Shown: one piece after another, positions 26,443 to 35,013 of the stretch
How the letters are laid out: the number at the start of each line of letters is the position of its first letter
Numbering within the stretch: the first letter of the stretch is position 1
NCBI RefSeq assembly: GCF_014229245.1
Contig: NZ_JAARZJ010000002.1
Location: 211,901-275,900 of the forward strand
Reading direction: 5' to 3'
Source: Listeria farberi
GTDB lineage: Bacteria; Bacillota; Bacilli; Lactobacillales; Listeriaceae
Length of the DNA: 64,000 nt
The notes under the pieces: model-generated
What the model was told of the DNA's origin: nothing
Seen by the model: only the letters and a program-made list of their open reading frames with translations
Databases searched by the model: none
Program-made: the position numbers and the translations under genes

Positions 26443-27483
26443 ATGTCAAATAATGAAGCAACTGCTTATATTGGTACATACACCAAAGTCGAAAGCCAAG
26501 GCATCTATCGCCTAGTAATCGATAAAACTACTGGTGAAATTAAAGAAAATAAATTAGCTGGAAAAATGGATAACCCAACATATCTTAAAATTTCAGATGA
26601 CGAAAAATTCGTCTACTCTGTAGCAAAAGATGGCGATAAAGGTGGAGTTGCAGCTTTTTCAATTGAAGAAGATGGCTCGCTTGCTTTCATTAATCAAGAT
26701 GTTCAAACAGGTAATCCACCATGTTATGTAGATGCTTCAGAAGATGGTTCTATCGTTGTTTCTGCTAACTATCACCTAGGTACAATCGTAAGTTACCCAA
26801 CAGAAAACGGTGCTTTAAAACCTTCTGTTGCAACGATTCAACATACTGGTAAAAGTGTTCACGAACGTCAAGAAAAACCTCATGCACACTTTGCCGGATT
26901 TACTCCAGACCAAAAATACGTTATTACATGTGACCTTGGAACAGACAAAGTAACTACTTACTCCTCTCATTCTGGTAAACTTGAAAAAGCAACTGAATTA
27001 GATGTAAAACCTGGGAGCGGTCCTCGTAACCTTGTCTTCCATCCAAACGCTAAATATGTATATATCATGACTGAATTAAATTCCGAAGTTATTTTTGCTG
27101 AATATGATAACGCAACTGGTAAATTAAACGTTATCCAAACAATCGCTTCTCTTCCAGAAGGATTTGATAAAGAAAATAAAGGTAGCGCAATTCACATTTC
27201 TCCAGATGGTCGTTTCCTCTATGTTTCTAACCGTGGCCAAGATGCTATCGTTAGCTATGCTGTTGCAGAAAACGGTACTTTAACACTTGTAGCAACAACT
27301 CCAGTAGAAGGCATTGGTCCTCGTGACTTTGACCTTAATTACACTGGCGACATTTTAGTTGCAACGAACGAAAACAGCAATAACGTTACTGTTTTTGGTG
27401 TTAATAAAGAAACTGGTGCTCTTACTTTACTTCAAAAAGATGTAAAAGTTCCAGAACCAGTTTGTATTAAATTCGTAAAATAA
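26443..27483 (+). CDS. Lactonase-family seven-bladed beta-propeller protein (YkgB/Pgl-like)
   Basis: The 346-residue protein belongs to the bacterial 6-phosphogluconolactonase (Pgl/YbhE) beta-propeller family. It starts EATAYIGTYTKVESQGIYRL and has blade repeats such as KPHAHFAGFTPDQKYVITCDLGTDKVTTY split over several blades, SGPRNLVFHPNAKYVYIMTELNSEV and SAIHISPDGRFLYVSNRGQD. The enzyme hydrolyses 6-phosphogluconolactone in the oxidative pentose phosphate pathway in characterised members, but many homologues have other or unknown substrates. It has a GGAGG site, its own promoter and a strong terminator, hence is monocistronic. Codon use is strongly biased, suggesting good expression. Confidence 0.85.
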   Translation: MSNNEATAYIGTYTKVESQGIYRLVIDKTTGEIKENKLAGKMDNPTYLKISDDEKFVYSVAKDGDKGGVAAFSIEEDGSLAFINQDVQTGNPPCYVDASEDGSIVVSANYHLGTIVSYPTENGALKPSVATIQHTGKSVHERQEKPHAHFAGFTPDQKYVITCDLGTDKVTTYSSHSGKLEKATELDVKPGSGPRNLVFHPNAKYVYIMTELNSEVIFAEYDNATGKLNVIQTIASLPEGFDKENKGSAIHISPDGRFLYVSNRGQDAIVSYAVAENGTLTLVATTPVEGIGPRDFDLNYTGDILVATNENSNNVTVFGVNKETGALTLLQKDVKVPEPVCIKFVK

Positions 27484-27489
27484 TTTAAA

Positions 27490-27527
27490 AATCCAGAGTA
27501 GCGTATTTCGCCACTCTGGATTTTTTT
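27490..27527. terminator. Bidirectional terminator between convergent genes
   Basis: A 14-bp stem with one mismatch (27490-27503 with 27509-27522) has A and T runs on opposite sides and closes the lactonase gene and the phosphatase operon. Confidence 0.88.
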
Positions 27528-28221
27528 ATGCTAAGACTAGCTTTCCTGCTTCAATATAGCTTAAATCATTAACTGCTTCAATCGTCCATTCACCATTTTC
27601 AAATCCAAGTCTTGTAACACTCGCATTTGCTAATTCTGGATTAATTTGCGTTATATCAAAGAAAGAAATAATGGTATTAATCGCCATCCCATGAGAAACA
27701 ACTAATACATTTGCATTTTCAGATTGATTTTCTTTAGCAACTGTTTCCAAAGCATTTTTCAAGCGAGTTACCATGGAATTCCATTTTTCGGACATTCCGG
27801 TCTCATCAATTTTTTCAACTGTTTCTGAAATGATTTGATAGCCATCGTAGCCGAATTTTTCAAAAGCTTCCTCCACAGACTGAAAACCAAGGTGCTCGAT
27901 TACTTTTCCGAACATCACATCTTCATATTCTCCTTCAAACTTACCAAAACCAAATTCACGAAAATCACGCAACTCATTGATTTCTAAATGTGTTTGCTTA
28001 CTTTCTCGTAAAACAATTCCAGCAGTTTCAATCGTTCGACCGCGGTCACTTGTATAAACAGCATCAAAAGGAATTTCCCTTAGCCCGCGACCTAAAAATT
28101 CGGCCACTTCTATTCCTTCATTTGTTAATGGTGTATCTGACCAACCTTGCACACGACGATATGTATTAAACATTGTCTTACCATGCCTAACTAAATACAC
28201 ATTAAGTTTTTCTGCTCCCAC
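27526..28221 (-). CDS. Histidine phosphatase (phosphoglycerate mutase) family protein, copy 2
   Basis: The 231-residue protein has the histidine-phosphatase catalytic core: the RHG motif in VRHGKTMFNTYRRVQGW with the phospho-accepting His, SDRGRTIETA, the acid-base Glu in LRDFREFGFGKFEGE, and the second His in VSHGMAI. Family members include cofactor-dependent phosphoglycerate mutases and broad-specificity phosphatases such as PhoE; its size and lack of mutase insertions favour a phosphatase. It starts with GTG immediately after the stop of its paralogue, with GGAGGAG as ribosome site. The two proteins are clearly duplicates. Confidence 0.85.
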   Translation of the reverse strand: MGAEKLNVYLVRHGKTMFNTYRRVQGWSDTPLTNEGIEVAEFLGRGLREIPFDAVYTSDRGRTIETAGIVLRESKQTHLEINELRDFREFGFGKFEGEYEDVMFGKVIEHLGFQSVEEAFEKFGYDGYQIISETVEKIDETGMSEKWNSMVTRLKNALETVAKENQSENANVLVVSHGMAINTIISFFDITQINPELANASVTRLGFENGEWTIEAVNDLSYIEAGKLVLA

Positions 28222-28929
28222 TTAAACTCCTCCTTGCGCTTTTTTTCCAGCCTCTACATAAAACATATTTCCAGGTTCTTCAATCGAAAAAACACCATCT
28301 TCAAAAATAACTTTTGTCACACTAGCATTTTCGATGGTTCTTAAGTTTTTACTTGCATCAATCATTTCAATAATGCGGTGAATCACCATACCGTGCGCAA
28401 CGACTAGTACATCTCCACCCCCGCGAGTTTGCGCATCCCGAAGAATTGCATTCAATCCAGTAGTCAATCGTTTTTCAAAAATAGTCGAGTTTTCTGTCAT
28501 ACCGGTTTCATCCATTTTATGCACTGTATCAATGACGATATTAGAATTGTTTTCAGAAGTTTTATCATAATAGTTTTCAATTGACTCAAAACCGTGAGCC
28601 TTCGCAACCATTTTTAACACAGTTTGGTTATATTCACCTTCAAATTTACCGAAACCAAACTCGCGCATTTCAGCTAATTTTTCGAGTTTTAAATGATGGT
28701 TGTTACTTTCTTTCATCACAATTCGAGCTGTTTCGATTGCACGTCCACGATCACTTGCGTAAGCGCCTACAAAATGAGTCCCTTTTAAACCACGTCCTAA
28801 ATCATGGGCAACAAGTGCTCCCTCTTCAGTGAGCGGTGAGTCAGCCCAACCCTGTACCCGATCAAGTGTGTTTAAAATCGTCTTTCCATGTCGCGTTAAA
28901 TAAATAACTACCCTACTTGAAGATTCCAT
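28222..28929 (-). CDS. Histidine phosphatase (phosphoglycerate mutase) family protein, copy 1
   Basis: This 235-residue paralogue of the next gene has the same set of residues: TRHGKTILNTLDRVQGW, SDRGRAIETA, LAEMREFGFGKFEGE and VAHGMVIH. Both also share a MDETGMTE-type segment not general to the family, supporting tandem duplication. It is the promoter-proximal gene of a two-gene operon that ends at the terminator at 27490-27527. Substrate unknown; a metabolite phosphatase is the likely role. Confidence 0.85.
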   Translation of the reverse strand: MESSSRVVIYLTRHGKTILNTLDRVQGWADSPLTEEGALVAHDLGRGLKGTHFVGAYASDRGRAIETARIVMKESNNHHLKLEKLAEMREFGFGKFEGEYNQTVLKMVAKAHGFESIENYYDKTSENNSNIVIDTVHKMDETGMTENSTIFEKRLTTGLNAILRDAQTRGGGDVLVVAHGMVIHRIIEMIDASKNLRTIENASVTKVIFEDGVFSIEEPGNMFYVEAGKKAQGGV

Positions 28930-29012
28930 GTATACACTCCTTTAAATTATCACTTCTCCCTTTAATAGTAGCAATCTTAGGAGTTAATGGCAAACTAATT
29001 AATTCTCTATAC

Positions 29013-29044
29013 AAAAAACACTTCCTCCAATTAAGGAGAAAGTG
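29013..29044 (-). terminator. Terminator of the peptide transporter gene
   Basis: A 10-bp stem with one G-T pair (29019-29028 with 29035-29044) and a 6-base loop is followed on the minus strand by six Ts. Confidence 0.85.
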
Positions 29045-29056
29045 CGTTTAATTCTT

Positions 29057-30544
29057 TTAATGAACACCCTTCATGTATTTTTTCAAAAATGGTGCGAAAA
29101 TGAATAATGCTATTGCAAAGGCAATTGCTACAAAACCAGTGATTCCGAAATAAGCAATTTCTGTGTCGGCATTAAAGAATTGTGTTACTTGCGCATTAAA
29201 TGCTTGGCCCATCGCATCTGACAAGAACCACAGGCTCATTGTTTGGGATGCAAAAGCTTTTGGAGCTAGTTTTGTTGTTGCAGATAATCCTACTGGTGAG
29301 ATAAACATTTCACCAAAAATACATATGAAGAAACTTAATACTAGCCAAAGTGGACTTACAAGTGTTGTCGTATTTCCATGTAAAATACCAGGAAGCATCA
29401 TTACAACAAATGATAGACCAGCAAAGAATAAACCTAAAGCAAATTTTCGGGGTGTAGAAGGTTGTCTGTCACCAAGTTTTGTCCAAATCCAAGCAAAAAT
29501 TGGCGATAAAGTAATCACAAAAACTGGATTAAGTGACTGAAAATTAGCCGGGTTTAGGTTAATTCCCAAAATAGATAAATCTGTTCTTTCTGCCGCAAAA
29601 AGGGCCAATGTTGATGAGCCTTGTTCTTCAATCATCCAAAAAAGAACTGCGATTAAAAATAACGGTATGTATGCAGTTAATCGTGATTTTTCATCTGCCT
29701 CTGTCTTTTTACTTGTCATCATCATAATAAAGTAAGCAAGTGGAACGCCAACGCCCATCACCGTTACAGCAAGGATAATTGTATTAATTGTCAAACTACC
29801 TGTAATCAGAGTTAAAATAGCAATTAATAATCCTATACCTAAAACAATACCAATGATTTTGAATGTAAGACTTTTTGCTTCTGCTTTTTGAAGCGGATTT
29901 GGAACTTTTTTGCCTGCTTCTTTTAAGTAACGTTTTCCTGTAAGAACATAAACAATTAGTGCAACTGCCATACCAATTGCCGCTACACCGAAACCAGCGT
30001 GGAAACTTCCAGCCCTATCAGATACAGTGGAAACGATTGGTGGGGCAATAAAAGCACCTAAGTTAATCCCCATGTAGAAAATACTAAAACCAGCATCACG
30101 GCGATTATCTCCCACTGGATATAAGTCACCAACTACACTGGAAACATTTGGTTTAAGCAAACCAGTTCCTAAGATAATAAATGCCATTGAAACAAATAGA
30201 GCCGTTGCTCCACCATTAGGAAGGGCAAGAACAATATGCCCTACCATAATTAATACGCCACCATAAAAAATTGTCTGTCGTGGCCCAAGAACTCGGTCCG
30301 CAAACCAACCGCCTATAACACCTGACATAAAAACAAGCGATCCATAGATAGACATAATTGCGGTAGCGGTAGCTTGGTCAAATCCTAGCCCACCTTTTGC
30401 AACCGAATCATACATATAATAGATAAGTATTGCTCGCATCCCATAGTAAGAAAATCGCTCCCAGAATTCTGTATTAAATAGGGTAGCGAGTCCACGCGGA
30501 TGCCCAAAAAATGTTTTTTCCTTTGATGCATTCTCTGTACTCAA
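29057..30544 (-). CDS. POT-family proton-dependent di-/tripeptide transporter (DtpT-like)
   Basis: The 495-residue protein is a 12-14 helix POT/PTR2 symporter. The proton-coupling motif appears as FNTEFWERFSYYGMRAILIYY (the ExxER region), followed by GGWFADRVLGPRQTIFYGG and the FSIFYMGINLGAFIAP signature. It imports di- and tripeptides. The longest frame begins at an ATG (30574) without a ribosome site; a TTG at 30544 follows AGAGGG at about 7 bases and gives the family-like N-terminus STENASKEKTFFGHP, so I chose it. The iron alcohol dehydrogenase gene lies 82 bases upstream on the same strand with no clear terminator between. Confidence 0.9.
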   Translation of the reverse strand: MSTENASKEKTFFGHPRGLATLFNTEFWERFSYYGMRAILIYYMYDSVAKGGLGFDQATATAIMSIYGSLVFMSGVIGGWFADRVLGPRQTIFYGGVLIMVGHIVLALPNGGATALFVSMAFIILGTGLLKPNVSSVVGDLYPVGDNRRDAGFSIFYMGINLGAFIAPPIVSTVSDRAGSFHAGFGVAAIGMAVALIVYVLTGKRYLKEAGKKVPNPLQKAEAKSLTFKIIGIVLGIGLLIAILTLITGSLTINTIILAVTVMGVGVPLAYFIMMMTSKKTEADEKSRLTAYIPLFLIAVLFWMIEEQGSSTLALFAAERTDLSILGINLNPANFQSLNPVFVITLSPIFAWIWTKLGDRQPSTPRKFALGLFFAGLSFVVMMLPGILHGNTTTLVSPLWLVLSFFICIFGEMFISPVGLSATTKLAPKAFASQTMSLWFLSDAMGQAFNAQVTQFFNADTEIAYFGITGFVAIAFAIALFIFAPFLKKYMKGVH

Positions 30545-30626
30545 GAAAATTCGCCCTCTTTCATCTCTTTTCATATAAAATTAAGTAAATGCAGTTTATG
30601 CTAGTTACGAAAAGTTTCATTTATTG

Positions 30627-31808
30627 TTATAAAGCATTCGTATAAATTTGACGAGATACTTCTAATGTTTGATTGCCACGTTCTGAAATATTTGTTAAAC
30701 CATGACGTTCTAATTGGTCTACAAGTACATCCACCACTTCTTCACCTAGCCCATAATCACTAAATCTAGTCCCTGCCCCTAAACTTTCAAAAAACTCACG
30801 GGTCTTAAGAATGGCTAGATCTATTTTCTCTTCATTACTTCCACTCGTGATTCCCCATACACGTTCAGCATATTGCACTAATTTATCATGTTTTTCATTA
30901 CGACGTACATTTAAAAGAGAAGGTAGTACAATTGCTAATGTTCGTGCATGATCAATCCCATAAAGTGCAGTGATTTCATGGCCTAAACTGTGGCTCGCCC
31001 AGTCTTGCGGAACACCTCTGGATAACGTCCCATTAAGTGCATTTGTTGCAGACCACATGAAAGTAGCACGTGTATTATAATCATGATTATCTTCCTTGAT
31101 AACATCTGGACCAATTTCAATTAATGTTTGTAGTAAACTTTCAGCATAACGGTCTTGTAGTAATGCACCCACTGGATAAGTCATATATTGTTCCATTACA
31201 TGCACATAAGCATCCATAATCCCATTCGCTAATTGACGTTTTGGTAGTGTATATGTAAGTTCTGGATCAAGTAAAGAGAAAACCGGGTAAGTATAAGCAC
31301 TACCAAAGCCAAGTTTTGCTTTCTTTTCAACAAAAGTGATTACTCCACCACTATTCATTTCAGAACCAGTTGCTGGGAGGGTTAAAACGGTCCCAAAAGG
31401 AAGTGCCTTTGTGATAGGCCGTTTTTCACCAATACCGCTACCAAAAATATCCATTGGCTCGCCGTCGAATAATGCTCCAGCTGCAACGAATTTTGTTCCG
31501 TCTATCACTGAGCCACCACCGACCGCAAGTAAAAAGTCATAATTTTCTTCTTTAACTAGTTGGATAGCTTTAATTAATGTTTCGTATGTGGGATTCGCTT
31601 CAATACCACCAAATTCGCCAACTTCTCGTGATTTAAGAGCTGCTTTTACTTTATCTAATGTGCCAAAACGCTCTACACTTCCGCCCCCGTACAAAATCAA
31701 TACTTTTTTATCTTGAGGAATCACTTCATTTAATTCTGCTAAACGATTTTTACCAAAGATAATATGCGTAGGATTATAATAATCAAAATTCAACATTTCT
31801 TTTTGCAT
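30627..31808 (-). CDS. Iron-containing alcohol dehydrogenase (NADH-dependent butanol dehydrogenase, YugJ/BdhA-like)
   Basis: The 393-residue protein is a group III Fe-dependent alcohol dehydrogenase: FDYYNPTHIIFGKNRL at the N-terminus, the NAD-binding GGGSVIDGTKF segment, ATGSEMNSGGVIT, and the metal-binding histidines in the DAYVHVMEQY and ASHSLGHEITALYGIDHARTLA regions. It likely reduces medium aldehydes with NAD(P)H. A longer frame reaches 31847, but ATG 31808 follows AAGGA at 7 bases. Its promoter region (31809-32017) is shared with the divergent CBS gene; I see no clear Rex or other operator there. Confidence 0.88.
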   Translation of the reverse strand: MQKEMLNFDYYNPTHIIFGKNRLAELNEVIPQDKKVLILYGGGSVERFGTLDKVKAALKSREVGEFGGIEANPTYETLIKAIQLVKEENYDFLLAVGGGSVIDGTKFVAAGALFDGEPMDIFGSGIGEKRPITKALPFGTVLTLPATGSEMNSGGVITFVEKKAKLGFGSAYTYPVFSLLDPELTYTLPKRQLANGIMDAYVHVMEQYMTYPVGALLQDRYAESLLQTLIEIGPDVIKEDNHDYNTRATFMWSATNALNGTLSRGVPQDWASHSLGHEITALYGIDHARTLAIVLPSLLNVRRNEKHDKLVQYAERVWGITSGSNEEKIDLAILKTREFFESLGAGTRFSDYGLGEEVVDVLVDQLERHGLTNISERGNQTLEVSRQIYTNAL

Positions 31809-32017
31809 GTTAACGTCCTTCTTTCTGTTTACAAAATTACATAGCATAGTTAATAATACACTTTTTCAAGAAAAATTAAACCTTTACACAAAAGTTTCCA
31901 TTTATATATGTAAATAATCGCTTTTATTCCGAATAATCGTCCCTGATAATAGTGATTTTCTATACAAAAGACCTACTTTAAGTTAAAATGAAATAGAAAA
32001 AGAATGGAGTGAATAAC

Positions 32018-32653
32018 ATGTTGATAAAAAACCTTTGTATCCCTAAAATAAATTTAACAACCGTTCCTGGAGATGCTACTTTACAAGAGGCTATCAATTT
32101 ACTAGAAGAATCTGGTTATCGCTGTGTTCCTGTACTAGATGAAAAAGGCGAAAAGTTCCTAGGTAATATTTATAAAATGCATATTTACAAACATGCAGCA
32201 AATGGTGGAAGCCTGAGCGATCCTGTAATGAGCTTAATCAAAAATGCAACAAAACACATTTGTGTGAATGCATCTTTCTTTGAAGTATTCTTTACAATTA
32301 AAGAACTACCATATATCGCTGTTTTAAACGAACAAGGTAATTTCTATGGTATTTTGACGCATGGTAAGCTACTTGGTCTTCTTCAAGACGGCTGGAACGT
32401 AAAAACTACTAGTTATGTACTTACGATTGCAACCGGTGAAGTACAAGGCGCCTTAACTAAAATCACTAAAATCATCGACCGTTATTCGAGCATCGCGAGT
32501 TTGATTACACTCGATAACCAAACAGAAGATTTCATTCGTCGCGTACTTGTTTCCTTGCCAGTTGGAGTAACCGAAGATAAGAAAAACGAAATCATCACTC
32601 ATTTAGAACGTAAAGGTCTTCGTGTTGTAGAGACAGAGAAAATTAAAAAATAA
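32018..32653 (+). CDS. cbpA: CBS-domain protein, c-di-AMP-binding CbpA
   Basis: The 211-residue cytoplasmic protein has two CBS motifs (about 3-125) followed by a C-terminal ACT-like segment (TSYVLTIATGEVQGALTKIT, then SLPVGVTEDKKNEIITHLE). By position and architecture it corresponds to Lmo0553, which I recall as CbpA, one of the listerial proteins pulled down with c-di-AMP; this is from memory. Its downstream function is not settled. A GTG at 32009 is in frame, but ATG 32018 has GGAG at 8 bases and is preferred. It is a monocistronic unit divergent from the alcohol dehydrogenase gene. Confidence 0.8.
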   Translation: MLIKNLCIPKINLTTVPGDATLQEAINLLEESGYRCVPVLDEKGEKFLGNIYKMHIYKHAANGGSLSDPVMSLIKNATKHICVNASFFEVFFTIKELPYIAVLNEQGNFYGILTHGKLLGLLQDGWNVKTTSYVLTIATGEVQGALTKITKIIDRYSSIASLITLDNQTEDFIRRVLVSLPVGVTEDKKNEIITHLERKGLRVVETEKIKK

Positions 32654-32697
32654 AAAAAGCTTGAAAACGACTTTTCATCTCGTTTTCAAGTTTTTTT
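32654..32697. terminator. Terminator between cbpA and the WxL operon
   Basis: An 11-bp perfect stem CTTGAAAACGA (32660-32670) pairs with 32680-32690 and is flanked by A and T runs, so it can work for both convergent transcripts. Confidence 0.88.
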
Positions 32698-32705
32698 ATA
32701 CAAAT

Positions 32706-33737
32706 TTATTTTTCATCATCTTTTTTCTTTGCTGCCCTTTTTCCAACAAAGTAAGTTGCGATAATGATTAGAATGAAAAGTAGCAATCCGCCTACAATAT
32801 ACATCCATGTGTAATCTTTCTCTAGTCCTAATGCTTTTTTATTAGCTTTTTTCGCCTCATCTGATGATATAGTAAAATCTCTCGTCCACTCCCATTTGTC
32901 GTCTTTATTTTTAGCAACTAAATGTAATTTATACTTTCCTGGTTTTAATTCTTGATTTTTCCAATCCACGCTATAATTAAAATTGGAATTTGGCGCCATT
33001 GATAGGTCTGTGCGCTTTGATTCATGTAAAACTTTTTCGCTACCTTTTTTATATATTTTGGCATCCACGGCCAGTCCACCAACTAAGGTCGCTTTTGTAT
33101 TTTGCAAGTTTATTTCGACTACATTTCGGTAGTTCCTACTTCCTGCTTTAATTTGATTTAATACTAGTTCTGGCTTCACTACAGTCGTTTTTTCGGTTAA
33201 TTTCACACCAATTACATAGGCATATTCATTTTTAATTTGAACTTCTTTTTCTTGCTTTGTTTCTTTCTCTGTTTTTTCTTTAGTCTTTTCTTTAAAATGT
33301 AACCCGCCTAAAATAATTCCATCATAGCTTTCTTCAGGCATCTGAACAGTTACTGACCAACTTTTAGTCTCATTTGGTTCTAGTGAAACTTCAGAGTCAC
33401 TCTCTTCTGTTATATATGCAAACGGATATTTAAGCGTTTCGTCCGGTTTCGTTTTCGGTATCGAGTAATCCACATATCCCATCTCATTGGTAATAGCCGT
33501 GTTGGCAACGCAATTAATAGTCATTTTTTCTTTACTTTGATTGGTAATTTCCACATCTAGTTTTTGCTTCTGCTTCGGTTCCATTTGTAAATCGAAATAA
33601 GTCACACTAGACGCCTGATTATCAGGGAGAACTGCTTTTACAGAAAAATTATTACTTTCTGCTGCATCTACTTGCTGGACTGGAAAACAAAGAATAGCAA
33701 GTATGCAAACAAAGATGAGAGTCCATATTTTTTTCAA
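32706..33737 (-). CDS. DUF916/DUF3324 WxL-interacting membrane protein
   Basis: The 343-residue protein has a signal peptide (about 1-26), a beta-rich extracellular part with FSVKAVLPDNQASSVTYFDL at the start and ILGGLHF near the middle, a second domain, and a C-terminal membrane helix followed by GKRAAKKKDDEK. This is the DUF916-DUF3324 layout of WxL-interacting proteins, which bind WxL-domain proteins at the surface and may anchor them. The start codon is a TTG after AGGAGG. It is the last gene of the four-gene surface cluster. Confidence 0.88.
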   Translation of the reverse strand: MKKIWTLIFVCILAILCFPVQQVDAAESNNFSVKAVLPDNQASSVTYFDLQMEPKQKQKLDVEITNQSKEKMTINCVANTAITNEMGYVDYSIPKTKPDETLKYPFAYITEESDSEVSLEPNETKSWSVTVQMPEESYDGIILGGLHFKEKTKEKTEKETKQEKEVQIKNEYAYVIGVKLTEKTTVVKPELVLNQIKAGSRNYRNVVEINLQNTKATLVGGLAVDAKIYKKGSEKVLHESKRTDLSMAPNSNFNYSVDWKNQELKPGKYKLHLVAKNKDDKWEWTRDFTISSDEAKKANKKALGLEKDYTWMYIVGGLLLFILIIIATYFVGKRAAKKKDDEK

Positions 33738-33813
33738 ATCTCTTTTTCCTCCTAATTACTTAATGTAAAAAGAGAAAACAACATCAAAAAATGAAGTTTT
33801 CCCTTATAAATTA

Positions 33814-34656
33814 TTAGATTGCTGGTGTATCGCTTAAGGTCCAAGTTAATGTACTTTGGTATGTTCCTTCCGCTACTGCCACATTTTTAGGAATAGTTAA
33901 TTTTGGTTTAGTTGTTTCCGTTGCTGATATTTGTGCGGAACCAAAGCTATCCGTCCATGTCCCCATTCCTTCATCATCGTTAAAGTTAGTTGGTGTAGCT
34001 GTTTGTTTATCTTTAGCTGCCATTACAGGAACTGCTGCCCCGCCAGTCATGGAAATTGTTACATTATCATACCCAGTTGGAGCTTGGGCAGTAGAATCTC
34101 TCGTACTGACAGTAGATTTTGGAATAGTTAATTCAGCACCAGCAATTTTTTTAGCAGGCGTGGAAGAATCTTTGAACTCACTACCTGTTACAGAAAGCGT
34201 CCATCCATTATTCGAACCACGAACGTCACTAATTTGGGCGTAAGGAGTTACATCTTTAGTAACAGAAACTTCTCCTGGTAAATCTTGTGTACCATTTCCA
34301 TTAGTATCTACATAAGTATTAATCGTTTCATCTTTTGCATGCGCGGTTATTGCACCTTTAGATAATTTTGATACATCATGAGAGCCAAAATCCCAATCAG
34401 ATACTGATAAAATCCAAAGACCATCAGTACCTACTGGAGGAACAGTTGGATCTGGAATAATCGGGTCTGGATCAACCGGATCTGGATTTACCGGATCTGG
34501 ATCTGGCGTTAAGCTTTTATCAAATTTCACAGTCCCTTTTGAATCATGTGTTACGGATGTAGTTGCTGAAGCACTATCACTAGAAAGTACTGGTGCCACA
34601 ATCAATCCTAACGCTAATAAACTTGCTGTTGTTACTTTTACTGTTCTACTAATCAT
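33814..34656 (-). CDS. WxL-domain surface protein
   Basis: The 280-residue secreted protein has a signal peptide (about 1-31), a Pro-Asp-rich linker (51-75) and a WxL domain. WxL motifs are seen in GLWILSVSDWDFGSH (80-93), in NGWTLSVTGSEF, and in the final LTWTLSDTPAI. WxL domains bind peptidoglycan noncovalently at the Gram-positive surface. It lies between the small LPXTG gene and the DUF916 gene, the usual arrangement of such clusters, in which the proteins are thought to form a surface complex. Confidence 0.92.
   Translation of the reverse strand: MISRTVKVTTASLLALGLIVAPVLSSDSASATTSVTHDSKGTVKFDKSLTPDPDPVNPDPVDPDPIIPDPTVPPVGTDGLWILSVSDWDFGSHDVSKLSKGAITAHAKDETINTYVDTNGNGTQDLPGEVSVTKDVTPYAQISDVRGSNNGWTLSVTGSEFKDSSTPAKKIAGAELTIPKSTVSTRDSTAQAPTGYDNVTISMTGGAAVPVMAAKDKQTATPTNFNDDEGMGTWTDSFGSAQISATETTKPKLTIPKNVAVAEGTYQSTLTWTLSDTPAI
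34432..34506 (-). repeat. Pro-Asp-rich repeat in the WxL protein
   Basis: Residues 51-75 consist of PDPDPVN, PDPVDPDP and similar units encoded by a GGATC-rich degenerate repeat. It probably forms a stiff linker, and length may vary. Confidence 0.8.
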
Positions 34657-34700
34657 ATTATTCTCCTCTTTCTGTTATCTTTTTTTGCCTTGCCAAACAA

Positions 34701-34994
34701 TTAACTCTCTTTCCTCACCCCCTTAAAGTGTTTTTTACCTATAAATAAAATTAGGCCAATCCCTAGAAAAACAAGAGTGAAATCACTTGAACCTCCAGTT
34801 TTTGGAAGCCTTTGGGGGATTTTCGTAGGAAAAGTGCCTGTTTTATCATCTGTTCCACTTTTACCTTTATGAGGGTCTTTCTTGATTACAACTCCTGCTT
34901 TACTAGTCGCTTTATCCATTGCTTTTACTTCTACATAAAATGGGGTTATGCTTAAGAATAAACTACAAATTATAATGAATCCTATTTTTTTCAA
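34701..34994 (-). CDS. Small LPXTG-anchored protein of the WxL cluster
   Basis: The 97-residue protein consists of a signal peptide (about 1-25), a 35-residue charged and glycine-rich segment, and a C-terminal sorting signal LPKTGG followed by a membrane helix and GKKHFKGVRKES. Sortase would leave a mature surface peptide of only about 45 residues. The long open frame starts inside the upstream gene, but AAGGAG is placed 9 bases before a TTG at 34994, which gives a proper signal peptide MKKIGFIIICSLFL; I chose that start. Small LPXTG proteins like this are standard members of WxL clusters and may act as covalent anchors for the complex. Confidence 0.85.
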   Translation of the reverse strand: MKKIGFIIICSLFLSITPFYVEVKAMDKATSKAGVVIKKDPHKGKSGTDDKTGTFPTKIPQRLPKTGGSSDFTLVFLGIGLILFIGKKHFKGVRKES

Positions 34995-35013
34995 ATCAAA
35001 TAGCTCCTTTTGA

